Positions 1-5,008 of a stretch of DNA of 5,008 nt are shown in pieces. The notes beneath the pieces are model-generated. The model saw nothing but the letters and a program-made list of their open reading frames with translations. It searched no databases and was not told the origin of the DNA. The stretch covers positions 1-5,008 of the forward strand of contig CAIYNT010000337.1 of NCBI GenBank assembly GCA_903927605.1. Reading direction: 5' to 3'. Within the stretch, counting starts at the first letter, position 1; every line of letters begins with the position of its first letter. The position numbers and the translations under genes are program-made. Source of the stretch: an uncultured Holophagaceae bacterium (GTDB taxonomy: Bacteria > Acidobacteriota > Holophagae > Holophagales > Holophagaceae).

Positions 1-1
1 C

Positions 2-178
2 ACGACTACCAAAACTGCAGCCGCAGCAGCCAATATGGGCCAGGTCCAGTCCGGTTTCCTGCCTGTCGCCGCTGGTGCCCCCGGCCTAGTCTCCACGGCA
101 GTTTACGTGAACAACACTTTCCTGGATTCGACCGGCACCGCCACGAACGTCTATCAGAAGATCGCTGGCCTCGAGTAG
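2..178 (+). CDS. C-terminal fragment of an unrecognised protein (5' end outside window)
   Basis: An open frame enters from the left edge and ends at TAG 176-178, giving 58 visible residues. The fragment starts with a Thr/Ala-rich stretch (TTTKTAAAAAN) and continues with small and polar residues (VAAGAPGLVSTAVYVNN) to the C-terminus VYQKIAGLE. It has no cysteine and no membrane segment. The composition is compatible with a secreted or surface protein, perhaps the C-terminal globular part of a pilin-like protein, but no family motif is visible and I assign no function. A strong intrinsic terminator 17 bases after the stop supports this being the real 3' end of a transcribed gene. Its relation to the pilus genes at the other end of the window cannot be judged. 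Confidence 0.6.
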   Translation, partial: TTTKTAAAAANMGQVQSGFLPVAAGAPGLVSTAVYVNNTFLDSTGTATNVYQKIAGLE

Positions 179-194
179 GGCCTTACGAGTGCAG

Positions 195-223
195 AAATGG
201 GGGCCTTCTGGCCCCCATTTTTT
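195..223 (+). terminator. Rho-independent terminator after the first gene
   Basis: A perfect 11-bp stem (AAATGGGGGCC pairing with GGCCCCCATTT) encloses a four-base TTCT loop and runs into six consecutive T residues at 218-223. It lies 17 bases after the TAG of the upstream gene. It should end that transcript and separate it from the ABC operon. On the minus strand the hairpin is followed by only three T residues, so it is mainly unidirectional. Confidence 0.93.
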
Positions 224-254
224 GCGTCTGCGTTTGCCTCCCTGCCACGGTCTT

Positions 255-275
255 GCCTATCCATAGGGATACGGC
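255..275. promoter_or_regulatory. Small imperfect dyad in the ABC operon leader (possible operator)
   Basis: GCC-TATCC and GGATA-c-GGC are inverted arms around a four-base ATAG centre, with one unpaired C in the right arm. It sits about 87 bases before the ATPase start codon, in the only noncoding stretch that could hold the operon's promoter. It could be a protein-binding dyad, a weak RNA hairpin or chance. No convincing -35/-10 pair was found around it (TTGCCT at 253-258 has no matching -10 box at proper spacing). Confidence 0.2.
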
Positions 276-347
276 CTTGGAGTGAGATTCGGTAGGATGG
301 ATGGAAGAACACTCGCCGTCACACAAATAAGCGGGGCAAACAGCCAC

Positions 348-353
348 GGAGGT
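348..353 (+). promoter_or_regulatory. Shine-Dalgarno site of the ABC ATPase gene
   Basis: GGAGGT lies eight bases before ATG 362. It fixes the start of the ATPase gene and rules out the overlapping open frame that begins at 282, which has no comparable site and no family motifs. Confidence 0.85.
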
Positions 354-361
354 CGGGCGAA

Positions 362-1255
362 ATGGAATGGGTCATTTCGACAACGAAGCTCACCCGTCGC
401 TTCGGCCGTCGGGTGGTGGTGGACGGCCTCGACCTGCAGGTCCGCCCCCAGGCCATTACCGGTTTCCTCGGACCCAACGGCGCGGGCAAGACCACCACCA
501 TCTGCCTGCTACTGGGGCTCATCAAGGCCAACAGCGGTGCCTGTGAAGTGCTGGGCCATCCCCCGGGGCACCCCCACGCCCTGGCCCACATCGGAGCCCT
601 GGTGGAATCGCCCTCCCTCTACGACCATCTGACGGGTCTGGAGAACCTGGAGATCACGCGGGTCCTGCGGGACCTGGCCAGGACCGAGATGGACCGGGTG
701 TTGAGCCTGGTGGGCCTGGTCCAGGATGCCCGCAGGCCGGTGCGGGAATATTCCCTGGGCATGCGCCAGCGCCTCGGCGTGGCCATGGCTCTGATGGGCC
801 AGCCCCAGCTGCTGATCCTGGACGAGCCCACCAATGGACTCGACCCCGCCGGCATCCAGGACATGCGGACCCTGATCCAGGGTCTTCCCCGGGAGACCGG
901 AGCCTCTGTGTTCCTTTCCAGCCATTTGCTGGCTGAGGTTGAACAGGTGGCCGGTGATCTGGTGGTCATCCACAAGGGAAAGCTAAAGTACCAGGGGCCT
1001 ACGGAGCAGCTGGGCGCCTCGAACCAGGCTGAACTCATGGTCCGTGTCGGAGATATCCCTCGGGCCCTGGCCGCCCTGGAGCGGCAGGGCTATGCCTCTC
1101 GAGAAGGAGAGGGCCGGATCCTGGTACAGGTCGCTGCGACTGAAGCCCCCCGCATCGCCTCCTGCCTGGTGGACGGGAACTGCGAGATCTACGAACTGGC
1201 TCCGCTCAAACAGAACCTGGAGGCACGGTTCCTGGCCCTGCTGGAGGAGGCATGA
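362..1255 (+). CDS. ABC transporter ATP-binding protein, LanF/BcrA-like (peptide-antibiotic resistance or export type)
   Basis: This 297-residue protein is a complete ABC ATPase that would sit on the cytoplasmic face of the two membrane subunits encoded next and drive them by ATP hydrolysis. Visible motifs in order are: Walker A GPNGAGKTT at 37-45; a Q-loop region LVESPSLYDHLTGLENL at 80-96 with Glu82 in place of Gln; the signature YSLGMRQR at 130-137; Walker B LLILDEPTNGLDP at 150-162 with Glu155 as probable catalytic base; and the switch His188 in SSHLLAEVE. The last ~95 residues form the variable C-terminal part usual in this group. The Glu 'E-loop' is characteristic of lantibiotic-immunity LanF proteins and resembles BcrA. 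The GGAGGT site eight bases upstream supports the start. The gene overlaps the next by ATGA, implying co-translation. ABC function is secure. The substrate (a peptide antibiotic, lipid or other) is inferred only from family resemblance. Confidence 0.95.
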   Translation: MEWVISTTKLTRRFGRRVVVDGLDLQVRPQAITGFLGPNGAGKTTTICLLLGLIKANSGACEVLGHPPGHPHALAHIGALVESPSLYDHLTGLENLEITRVLRDLARTEMDRVLSLVGLVQDARRPVREYSLGMRQRLGVAMALMGQPQLLILDEPTNGLDPAGIQDMRTLIQGLPRETGASVFLSSHLLAEVEQVAGDLVVIHKGKLKYQGPTEQLGASNQAELMVRVGDIPRALAALERQGYASREGEGRILVQVAATEAPRIASCLVDGNCEIYELAPLKQNLEARFLALLEEA

Positions 1256-2022
1256 GTGTTCTGGTTTCATGCTTCCGCGCCGAGCGCGTCAAGTGGCGAA
1301 AGAGCTGGATGCTGCTCACAGCCCTGCTCGCTCCCCTTTGCCAGGTGGGTTTCCTGTTCATCATCTTCTGGTTCTCGGAAAGCCGGATCCGCATGTTCAA
1401 GCCGGGCTTCCAGTTCTGGCTGGAACTGAACTTCGTCACCTGGAACCTGATGCTCATGCCCATCGCCACGGCCCTGATCTGCGATCTTTCCTGGGAGCAG
1501 GAACGGGAGGCCCGGGCCTGGAACCTGCTGCTGATACAGCCTATGCCCCGGCGCACCCATTACCTCGTCAAGGCTCTGGGACATCTAGTGCTGGTCCTGG
1601 TAGCCCTGGCAGTGCTCGCGTCCTTGTTGCTCCTTGGCGGGTTCGTCCTCAAGGCCAATCCGGGTCTTCTGATGGGGCACTTGCCCCTAGCCGCCTTCCT
1701 CCGGTTTACGACCTATTCCGTTCTAGCCTCTGTAGGAGTGGCGGCCTTCCACACTTGGCTTTCCATGCGAGTCCCCGGGATCTGGATTGGCCTAGCGGTG
1801 GCCATCATCGGAAGCTGGCTGGCCCTTCGCCTGGTGGGCGTCTCGTCCCTGGTTCAGGTACTGCCCTGGGGGCTTTCCGCCCACATGGCCATCGTGTTCG
1901 ATCGTTGGCGAGTCCTCCCCTGGAGTTATGCCCCCATCGGCCTGCTTTCGGCTGCGGCACTGGTGGCGCTGGGGAACCTTGATTTCTCCCGTCATCAGCG
2001 CAATGCAGGCCTGAAGGAATGA
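1252..2022 (+). CDS. ABC-2-type transporter membrane subunit (LanE/BcrB-like)
   Basis: This is a 256-residue hydrophobic protein with about six predicted membrane segments, near residues 18-41, 62-79, 106-133, 145-169, 176-195 and 225-242. After the second segment it carries the cytoplasmic coupling-type stretch WEQEREARAWNLLLIQPMPR (81-100) followed by YLVK. This matches the pattern of lantibiotic/bacitracin-type ABC-2 permeases, in which E...W..LL..P.PR..Y..K precedes the third helix. Length is typical for LanE/LanG or BcrB subunits. The start ATG overlaps the ATPase stop (ATGA at 1252-1255), and GGAGG at 1243-1247 gives a four-base spacing, so translation is probably coupled. It should pair with the ATPase and the following subunit as a heteromeric transporter. 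No substrate-specific residue can be read from the sequence. Confidence 0.88.
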   Translation: MSVLVSCFRAERVKWRKSWMLLTALLAPLCQVGFLFIIFWFSESRIRMFKPGFQFWLELNFVTWNLMLMPIATALICDLSWEQEREARAWNLLLIQPMPRRTHYLVKALGHLVLVLVALAVLASLLLLGGFVLKANPGLLMGHLPLAAFLRFTTYSVLASVGVAAFHTWLSMRVPGIWIGLAVAIIGSWLALRLVGVSSLVQVLPWGLSAHMAIVFDRWRVLPWSYAPIGLLSAAALVALGNLDFSRHQRNAGLKE

Positions 2023-2939
2023 TCATGGGATCCTTCATCCGCCAAGTGGCCGCCGAAGGCCTGAAACTCAGGCGTTCCGTCGCCAGAAGAATGGTCTGGC
2101 TGCTGCCCCTCCTTTTCCTGGTCATTGAATTCCTGCTCTTCGAGCGGCCTTATCTGGGCATGCGGATGCAGGCTCCCAGCCACATGTCCAACCTCGACAC
2201 CATTCAACTGAGGATGGTGGTTTCGCTATGGGGAGGGATTTTCCATCCCCTTGTTTTGGCCTTGCTGCCGGCTTTGGTTTTCCGTCCCGAACACCGGTTC
2301 AAAACGTGGCGCCATCTGCACACCATGCCCACACCCCGCCGGGGGGTCTTCCTGGCGAAATCGTTCTGCACACTCCTTATGACGGCAGCGACCCTGGTAT
2401 TGGTCGGGGTATTTCTGTGGGTGGAGCGCCGCGCCCTGGGGGCACTGAACCCCGTGTTGGTTATTCCTTTCCACGGCCTTCAAATGGCGAAGGTGCTGGG
2501 TTGGCTTTGGCTGGGCAGCCTGCCGGTGACGGTCCTGTACCTTTGGATTTCGGATCGCATCAATAGCCTGGCGGTGCCTGTGGTCTTCGGCCTAGTGGGC
2601 CTTCTGCTCACCATCGCCCTCACTGGTCAGGAACTGGCCCAACCGTGGCGGCGGGACCTCATCCCGTGGGTACTACCCTATGCCGCGGCCCATCGGGTAA
2701 TCCGCAGCGGCCCTGCCCAGCAGGAGGTGCACTTGGCTGGAGTTACCTTTCAACCTGAACCAAACCTCCTTCGCCTCCCCAGCGGTAGGAAAGTGAAAGT
2801 CCGCCAAAACATTCCTGAAGAGCAGCTCTTCCCTCCCCCGCCGCCGACACCGGCGTGGCTCTTGGGGACATTCAGTGTGGGCAGTGGACTATTGATGCTG
2901 TTTTTGGGGTGGCTTGATTCCGGAAGATGCAGGTCATAG
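2019..2939 (+). CDS. Second ABC-2-type membrane subunit (LanG-like) with a hydrophilic, proline-rich insert
   Basis: This 306-residue protein is the third gene of the operon. Predicted membrane segments lie near 24-43, 70-89, 110-134, 155-177, 184-203 and 278-298. A coupling-type stretch FKTWRHLHTMPTPRRGVFLAK (94-114) matches the equivalent place in the preceding permease, so the two are distant paralogues likely to form a heterodimer. LPYAAAHRVI (219-228) lines up with LPWGLSAHMAIV of its neighbour. After it this protein has roughly 45 extra hydrophilic residues ending in five consecutive prolines (272-276) before the last helix. The first ATG overlaps the upstream stop (ATGA). A second ATG at 2025 has AAGGA at 2014-2018 with a six-base spacing and may be the true start, giving 304 residues. 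It is a transport subunit with good confidence; its exact partner and cargo roles are inferred. Confidence 0.82.
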   Translation: MIMGSFIRQVAAEGLKLRRSVARRMVWLLPLLFLVIEFLLFERPYLGMRMQAPSHMSNLDTIQLRMVVSLWGGIFHPLVLALLPALVFRPEHRFKTWRHLHTMPTPRRGVFLAKSFCTLLMTAATLVLVGVFLWVERRALGALNPVLVIPFHGLQMAKVLGWLWLGSLPVTVLYLWISDRINSLAVPVVFGLVGLLLTIALTGQELAQPWRRDLIPWVLPYAAAHRVIRSGPAQQEVHLAGVTFQPEPNLLRLPSGRKVKVRQNIPEEQLFPPPPPTPAWLLGTFSVGSGLLMLFLGWLDSGRCRS

Positions 2940-2996
2940 GCGGTCCCGGCCATCTCTGAACCGGCTCCGGAGGCGATTACCTGATATCCCAAGTGA

Positions 2997-3422
2997 TCAT
3001 TGCAGCCGGGCCAATTCCTGCCCGAGTTGGTTGGTCTGATAAGCCGTCACCCCTGCCCCAATGGAGGGATCCGTCACCGTCAGGGTATAGGTGAGTCCGC
3101 CATTGGCAATGACGAGGTTGTAGTTCATCTTGGACGAGCCATTGGGCGTGAAAGTGGGTATCAGGGCTGGTCCCGTGGTGGCAGTGCCGTCGGCTGTCCA
3201 GTCGTAGGTGGCAGCCGCACCATAGATGCCGCTATCGGCCTTGAGGGATTCCAGTCCCATTTGCAGCACCTTGGCGTTGGCCATGGCATCTCCGATGACC
3301 CGGGACCTTCGGCGCTGTCCCAATAAGCTGGGCACGGCGATGAAGCTGATGATGCCGATGATGGCCAGCACCAATAGCAATTCTACCAATGAGAAACCTT
3401 CGGCGGGCTTTCGATTCGGCAT
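2997..3422 (-). CDS. pilA: Type IV prepilin (probable major pilin, PilA-like)
   Basis: This 141-residue prepilin has a nine-residue leader (MPNRKPAEG) cut after Gly9 by prepilin peptidase. The mature protein is 132 residues and begins FSLVE, with the invariant Glu5 and then an ~20-residue hydrophobic helix (LLLVLAIIGIISFIAVP, Pro22). The rest is a small Gly/Thr/Ala-rich globular domain with GDAMANAK and SGIYG motifs and no cysteine, so no disulfide loop. AGGAGGT at 3427-3433, four bases before ATG 3422, fixes the start. A longer frame from 3479 would overlap pilC, lacks this site and would give an overlong leader. The gene follows pilC after 37 bases on the same strand. This context favours a fibre-forming pilin over a minor pseudopilin, although which pilin is the major one cannot be proven here. 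Mature pilin is held in the inner membrane until assembled into the pilus. Confidence 0.93.
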   Translation of the reverse strand: MPNRKPAEGFSLVELLLVLAIIGIISFIAVPSLLGQRRRSRVIGDAMANAKVLQMGLESLKADSGIYGAAATYDWTADGTATTGPALIPTFTPNGSSKMNYNLVIANGGLTYTLTVTDPSIGAGVTAYQTNQLGQELARLQ

Positions 3423-3426
3423 TGGG

Positions 3427-3433
3427 ACCTCCT
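3427..3433 (-). promoter_or_regulatory. Strong Shine-Dalgarno site of the pilin gene
   Basis: AGGAGGT on the minus strand lies four bases before ATG 3422. It is a near-complete anti-16S match, as expected for a highly expressed pilin. It decides the short-leader start over the upstream in-frame ATG at 3479. Confidence 0.88.
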
Positions 3434-3444
3434 GCTTTTCTGTG

Positions 3445-3459
3445 GCAAGAATCGTGCGT
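3445..3459 (-). promoter_or_regulatory. Weak -24/-12-like element before the pilin gene
   Basis: The minus-strand sequence ACGCACGATTCTTGC resembles the sigma-54 consensus TGGCACG-N4-TTGC, matching 9 of 11 defined positions with the correct spacing. However, the crucial -24 GG is CG. It starts immediately after the pilC stop and ends 22 bases before the pilin ATG. It could be a degenerate pilin promoter or chance; the broken GG makes activity doubtful. Confidence 0.22.
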
Positions 3460-4662
3460 TCAGTCCTTACCAAAGACATTGGCCAGATTGAAGATCGGCA
3501 GGTACATGGCGATTACGATGAAACCAATGATGCCCCCCAGCAAGGCGATCATGACGGGCTCCATCAGGCTGGTGAGATTGGCCACGGCGTTGTCCACTTC
3601 GTCTTCGTAGAAATCGGCCACTTTGGAGAGCATGGCATCCAGGGCGCCGGTGGCCTCGCCCACCCCCACCATCTGCACCACCATGGGGGGGAAGACCTTG
3701 GTTTCCGCCAGCGGCGTGGCGATGTTCCGCCCCTGCTCCACGGCATCCTTGGATTTCAGGATGGCGTTCTGGATGACCATGTTGCCCGCCGTCTTGGCGG
3801 TGATGTCCATGCCTTCCAGGATGGGCACGCCGGAGCTGATGAGGGTGCCCAGGGTGCGGCAGAATCGGGCCACAGCCACCTTGCGGAGCACATCCCCGAT
3901 GATGGGGATCTTCAGCAGCAGTGCGTCAATCTGGAGTTTCCCCCCAGTTGTCTTGTAGAACTGGCGCAGGCCGACGACGATGAGGACGATGCCGATGATG
4001 ATGAGCCAGCTGTAGTTGATGAGGGCATTTGAGATGCCGATGCAGATCAGGGTCGGGAAGGGGAGTTTGCTGCCCAGGCCCTCATACATGGCCGAGAACA
4101 CGGGGATGACCTTCAGCATGATGATGACCACCACGGCGATGGCGATGGTGATGACGGCCACGGGGTAGGTCATGGCCCCCTTCACCTTGGAGGTCAGCTT
4201 CACGGCCTTCTCGATGTAGCCGGAGAGCCGCTGCAGGATGACATCCAGGATGCCGCCGCTCTCCCCGGCGCCCACCATGTTCACGTATAAATCATTGAAA
4301 GCCTTGGGATGTTTGGCCAGCGAGGCCTGCAGGGTGGAGCCCTTCTCCACGTCGTCCCGCACAGCCTCGATGATGCGCTGGAAGCCCTTGTGGTCCTGCT
4401 GGGCACCCAGGATCTCGAGGCACTGCACCAGGGGCAGTCCGGCGTCGATCATCACGCTGAACTGCCGGGTGAAGATGGCCAAGGATTTAGGAGGAACCTT
4501 GCCGAAGGACTTCCCCCCCTGGGCAGCCGTGAGCCGGACATTCATGACCTCGATGCCATTGCGCTTCAGGGTGATGGCGGCAGCGTCGCGGGAATCGGAG
4601 ACCAGGACGCCCTCCTGGACCTCTCCCATTCGGTTCTTGCCTTTCCATGCATAAGCGGGCAT
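3460..4662 (-). CDS. pilC: Type IV pilus inner-membrane platform protein PilC
   Basis: PilC is the polytopic inner-membrane platform that links the cytoplasmic motor ATPases (PilB for extension, PilT for retraction) to pilin insertion and removal. The protein is 400 residues, the usual length for the family. It begins MPAYAWKGKNRMGEVQEGVL, a typical PilC N-terminus, and contains two T2SSF repeats at about 65-190 and 268-392. The repeats are marked by FTRQFSVMIDAGLPL (64-78) with VGAGESGG (130-137), and by FCRTLGTLISSGVPI (267-281) with VGVGEATGAL (332-341). Hydrophobic segments near 167-190, 205-232 and 368-390 give the usual three membrane spans. GAGGT four bases before ATG 4662 supports the start. 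It lies between pilT (70 bases upstream) and the pilin gene (37 bases downstream), a standard arrangement. A homologous type II secretion protein GspF is excluded mainly by the PilT and pilin neighbours. Confidence 0.96.
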   Translation of the reverse strand: MPAYAWKGKNRMGEVQEGVLVSDSRDAAAITLKRNGIEVMNVRLTAAQGGKSFGKVPPKSLAIFTRQFSVMIDAGLPLVQCLEILGAQQDHKGFQRIIEAVRDDVEKGSTLQASLAKHPKAFNDLYVNMVGAGESGGILDVILQRLSGYIEKAVKLTSKVKGAMTYPVAVITIAIAVVVIIMLKVIPVFSAMYEGLGSKLPFPTLICIGISNALINYSWLIIIGIVLIVVGLRQFYKTTGGKLQIDALLLKIPIIGDVLRKVAVARFCRTLGTLISSGVPILEGMDITAKTAGNMVIQNAILKSKDAVEQGRNIATPLAETKVFPPMVVQMVGVGEATGALDAMLSKVADFYEDEVDNAVANLTSLMEPVMIALLGGIIGFIVIAMYLPIFNLANVFGKD

Positions 4663-4683
4663 GCGGACCTCGGCGAAGGGCTG

Positions 4684-4698
4684 GCAACGGTGGTGCCT
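4684..4698 (-). promoter_or_regulatory. Putative sigma-54 (-24/-12) promoter upstream of pilC
   Basis: Within the 70-base pilT-pilC gap, the minus strand reads AGGCACCACCGTTGC. It has the invariant GG (4697-4696) and GC (4685-4684) exactly ten bases apart and matches 9 of 11 defined positions of TGGCACG-N4-TTGC. Initiation about 12 bases downstream (near 4672) would leave a short leader of about ten bases that just includes the GAGGT ribosome site, which is tight but possible. Sigma-54 control of pilin genes through PilS/PilR is established in Pseudomonas, Geobacter and Myxococcus. Here the element precedes pilC, so it would drive pilC and pilin together. No activator site was identified. Confidence 0.45.
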
Positions 4699-4732
4699 TC
4701 AGGATAGGCAGGAAAGCACTTATAGAGAAGTC

Positions 4733-5008
4733 CTAGGTGTACTTGATGTTGGGATTGCGGCCTCCCAGTGCAGGGCTAACGGGCTTGCCAGCTGGGACTG
4801 GCGCGGCCGTCCGGCCCCCAGCGGAGCTGACGCCGACGCCACGGTTGATGAGTTCCCGCAGTTCGTCGGTGTTGGAGGAGTAGTCGAAGGCCTGTTCCTG
4901 GCTGATCTCCCGGCGTATCACCAAATCCGACAGGCTCTGGTTGAAGGTCTGCATGCCGTACTTGATCTGGCCGGCCTGCATGACGCCATAGATCTGGTGG
5001 ATCTTGTC
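4733..5008 (-). CDS. pilT: Type IV pilus retraction ATPase PilT, C-terminal part (5' end outside window)
   Basis: The 91 visible residues are the end of a PilT-type hexameric ATPase, which depolymerises pili from the cytoplasmic side and powers twitching motility. The recognisable C-terminal pattern is KIHQIYGVMQAGQIKYGMQT followed by NQSLSDLV, a basic patch (RRE), ISQEQAFDYSSNTDELRELI and RGVG. This corresponds to the I.Q.....GMQT.dqaL...G.Is.e.A......eL segment of PilT proteins. The Walker and other nucleotide-binding motifs lie beyond the window edge. After the usual helix there is a roughly 33-residue Gly/Ala/Pro-rich tail ending NIKYT before TAG 4735-4733. The downstream neighbours pilC and pilin fit PilT better than PilB or GspE, but a PilU-like paralogue cannot be excluded. 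Confidence 0.9.
   Translation of the reverse strand, partial: DKIHQIYGVMQAGQIKYGMQTFNQSLSDLVIRREISQEQAFDYSSNTDELRELINRGVGVSSAGGRTAAPVPAGKPVSPALGGRNPNIKYT

Noticed and set aside
243..256. TGCCACG-GTC-TTGC before the ABC operon as a sigma-54 promoter
   Set aside because: The spacer is one base short and the -24 GG is GC, so both invariant requirements fail.
282..632. Frame starting at 282 upstream of the ATPase
   Set aside because: It overlaps Walker A coding sequence in a different frame and has no ribosome site. GGAGGT at 348-353 serves ATG 362 instead.
1044..1982. Plus-strand 312-codon frame overlapping the ATPase end and first permease
   Set aside because: It lies in another frame of genes with clear family motifs. 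Its product is Pro/Arg/Ser-rich without domain features, as expected of a GC-rich shadow frame.
3423..3479. Extended pilin start at 3479 giving a 28-residue leader
   Set aside because: It would overlap the end of pilC by 20 bases and lacks a good ribosome site, while AGGAGGT sits four bases before the internal ATG at 3422, which yields a normal short leader.
3226..4032. Long plus-strand open frame (268 codons) opposite pilC and the pilin
   Set aside because: It is antisense to two well-supported genes, is rich in His/Asp/Gly from reversed GC-rich codons, and has no ribosome site or recognisable motif.
4715..4735. TATAAG in the pilT-pilC gap (minus strand) as a sigma-70 -10 box
   Set aside because: The position 17 bases upstream has only ATCAAG, with little resemblance to a -35 box.

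Overview
This window looks like ordinary chromosome from a GC-rich, diderm, type IV-piliated bacterium. The pilT-pilC-pilin order and the pilin itself suggest Acidobacteriota (Holophagae/Geothrix-like) or a deltaproteobacterial relative. The pilin has a short leader ending in Gly, then FSLVE, with LLGQRRR and SGIYG motifs further on. This placement is from recalled family resemblance, not a search. No rRNA, tRNA, CRISPR array, insertion sequence or phage gene is visible.

Layout. (1) Bases 2-178 hold the last 58 codons of an unrecognised gene, closed by a strong intrinsic terminator at 195-223. (2) After a leader of about 140 bases with no convincing promoter, three plus-strand genes (362-2939) form a tightly coupled operon with ATGA stop/start overlaps. 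It encodes an ABC ATPase and two different ABC-2-type membrane subunits. The ATPase carries Glu where the Q-loop Gln normally sits, the 'E-loop' known from lantibiotic-immunity LanF and resembling BcrA-type ATPases. The arrangement therefore looks like a LanFEG/Bcr-type peptide-antibiotic protection or export transporter. No biosynthetic peptide, modification enzyme or two-component regulator is in view, so the substrate is unknown. (3) Convergent with it across a 57-base gap lies a minus-strand type IV pilus cluster, transcribed in the order pilT (C-terminal part only, running off the window), pilC, then a prepilin gene.

How the genes work together. PilT powers pilus retraction, PilC is the inner-membrane platform on which the motors act, and the prepilin is the fibre subunit, processed by a prepilin peptidase encoded elsewhere. 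The 70-base pilT-pilC gap contains a GG-N10-GC element resembling a sigma-54 (-24/-12) promoter. A weaker relative sits at nearly the same distance before the pilin start. The ABC operon and pilus cluster show no sequence sign of a functional link.

I see no clearly novel system here. The most checkable leads are the putative sigma-54 elements, the E-loop transporter without biosynthetic partners, and a periplasm- or cytoplasm-facing insert in the third ABC subunit.
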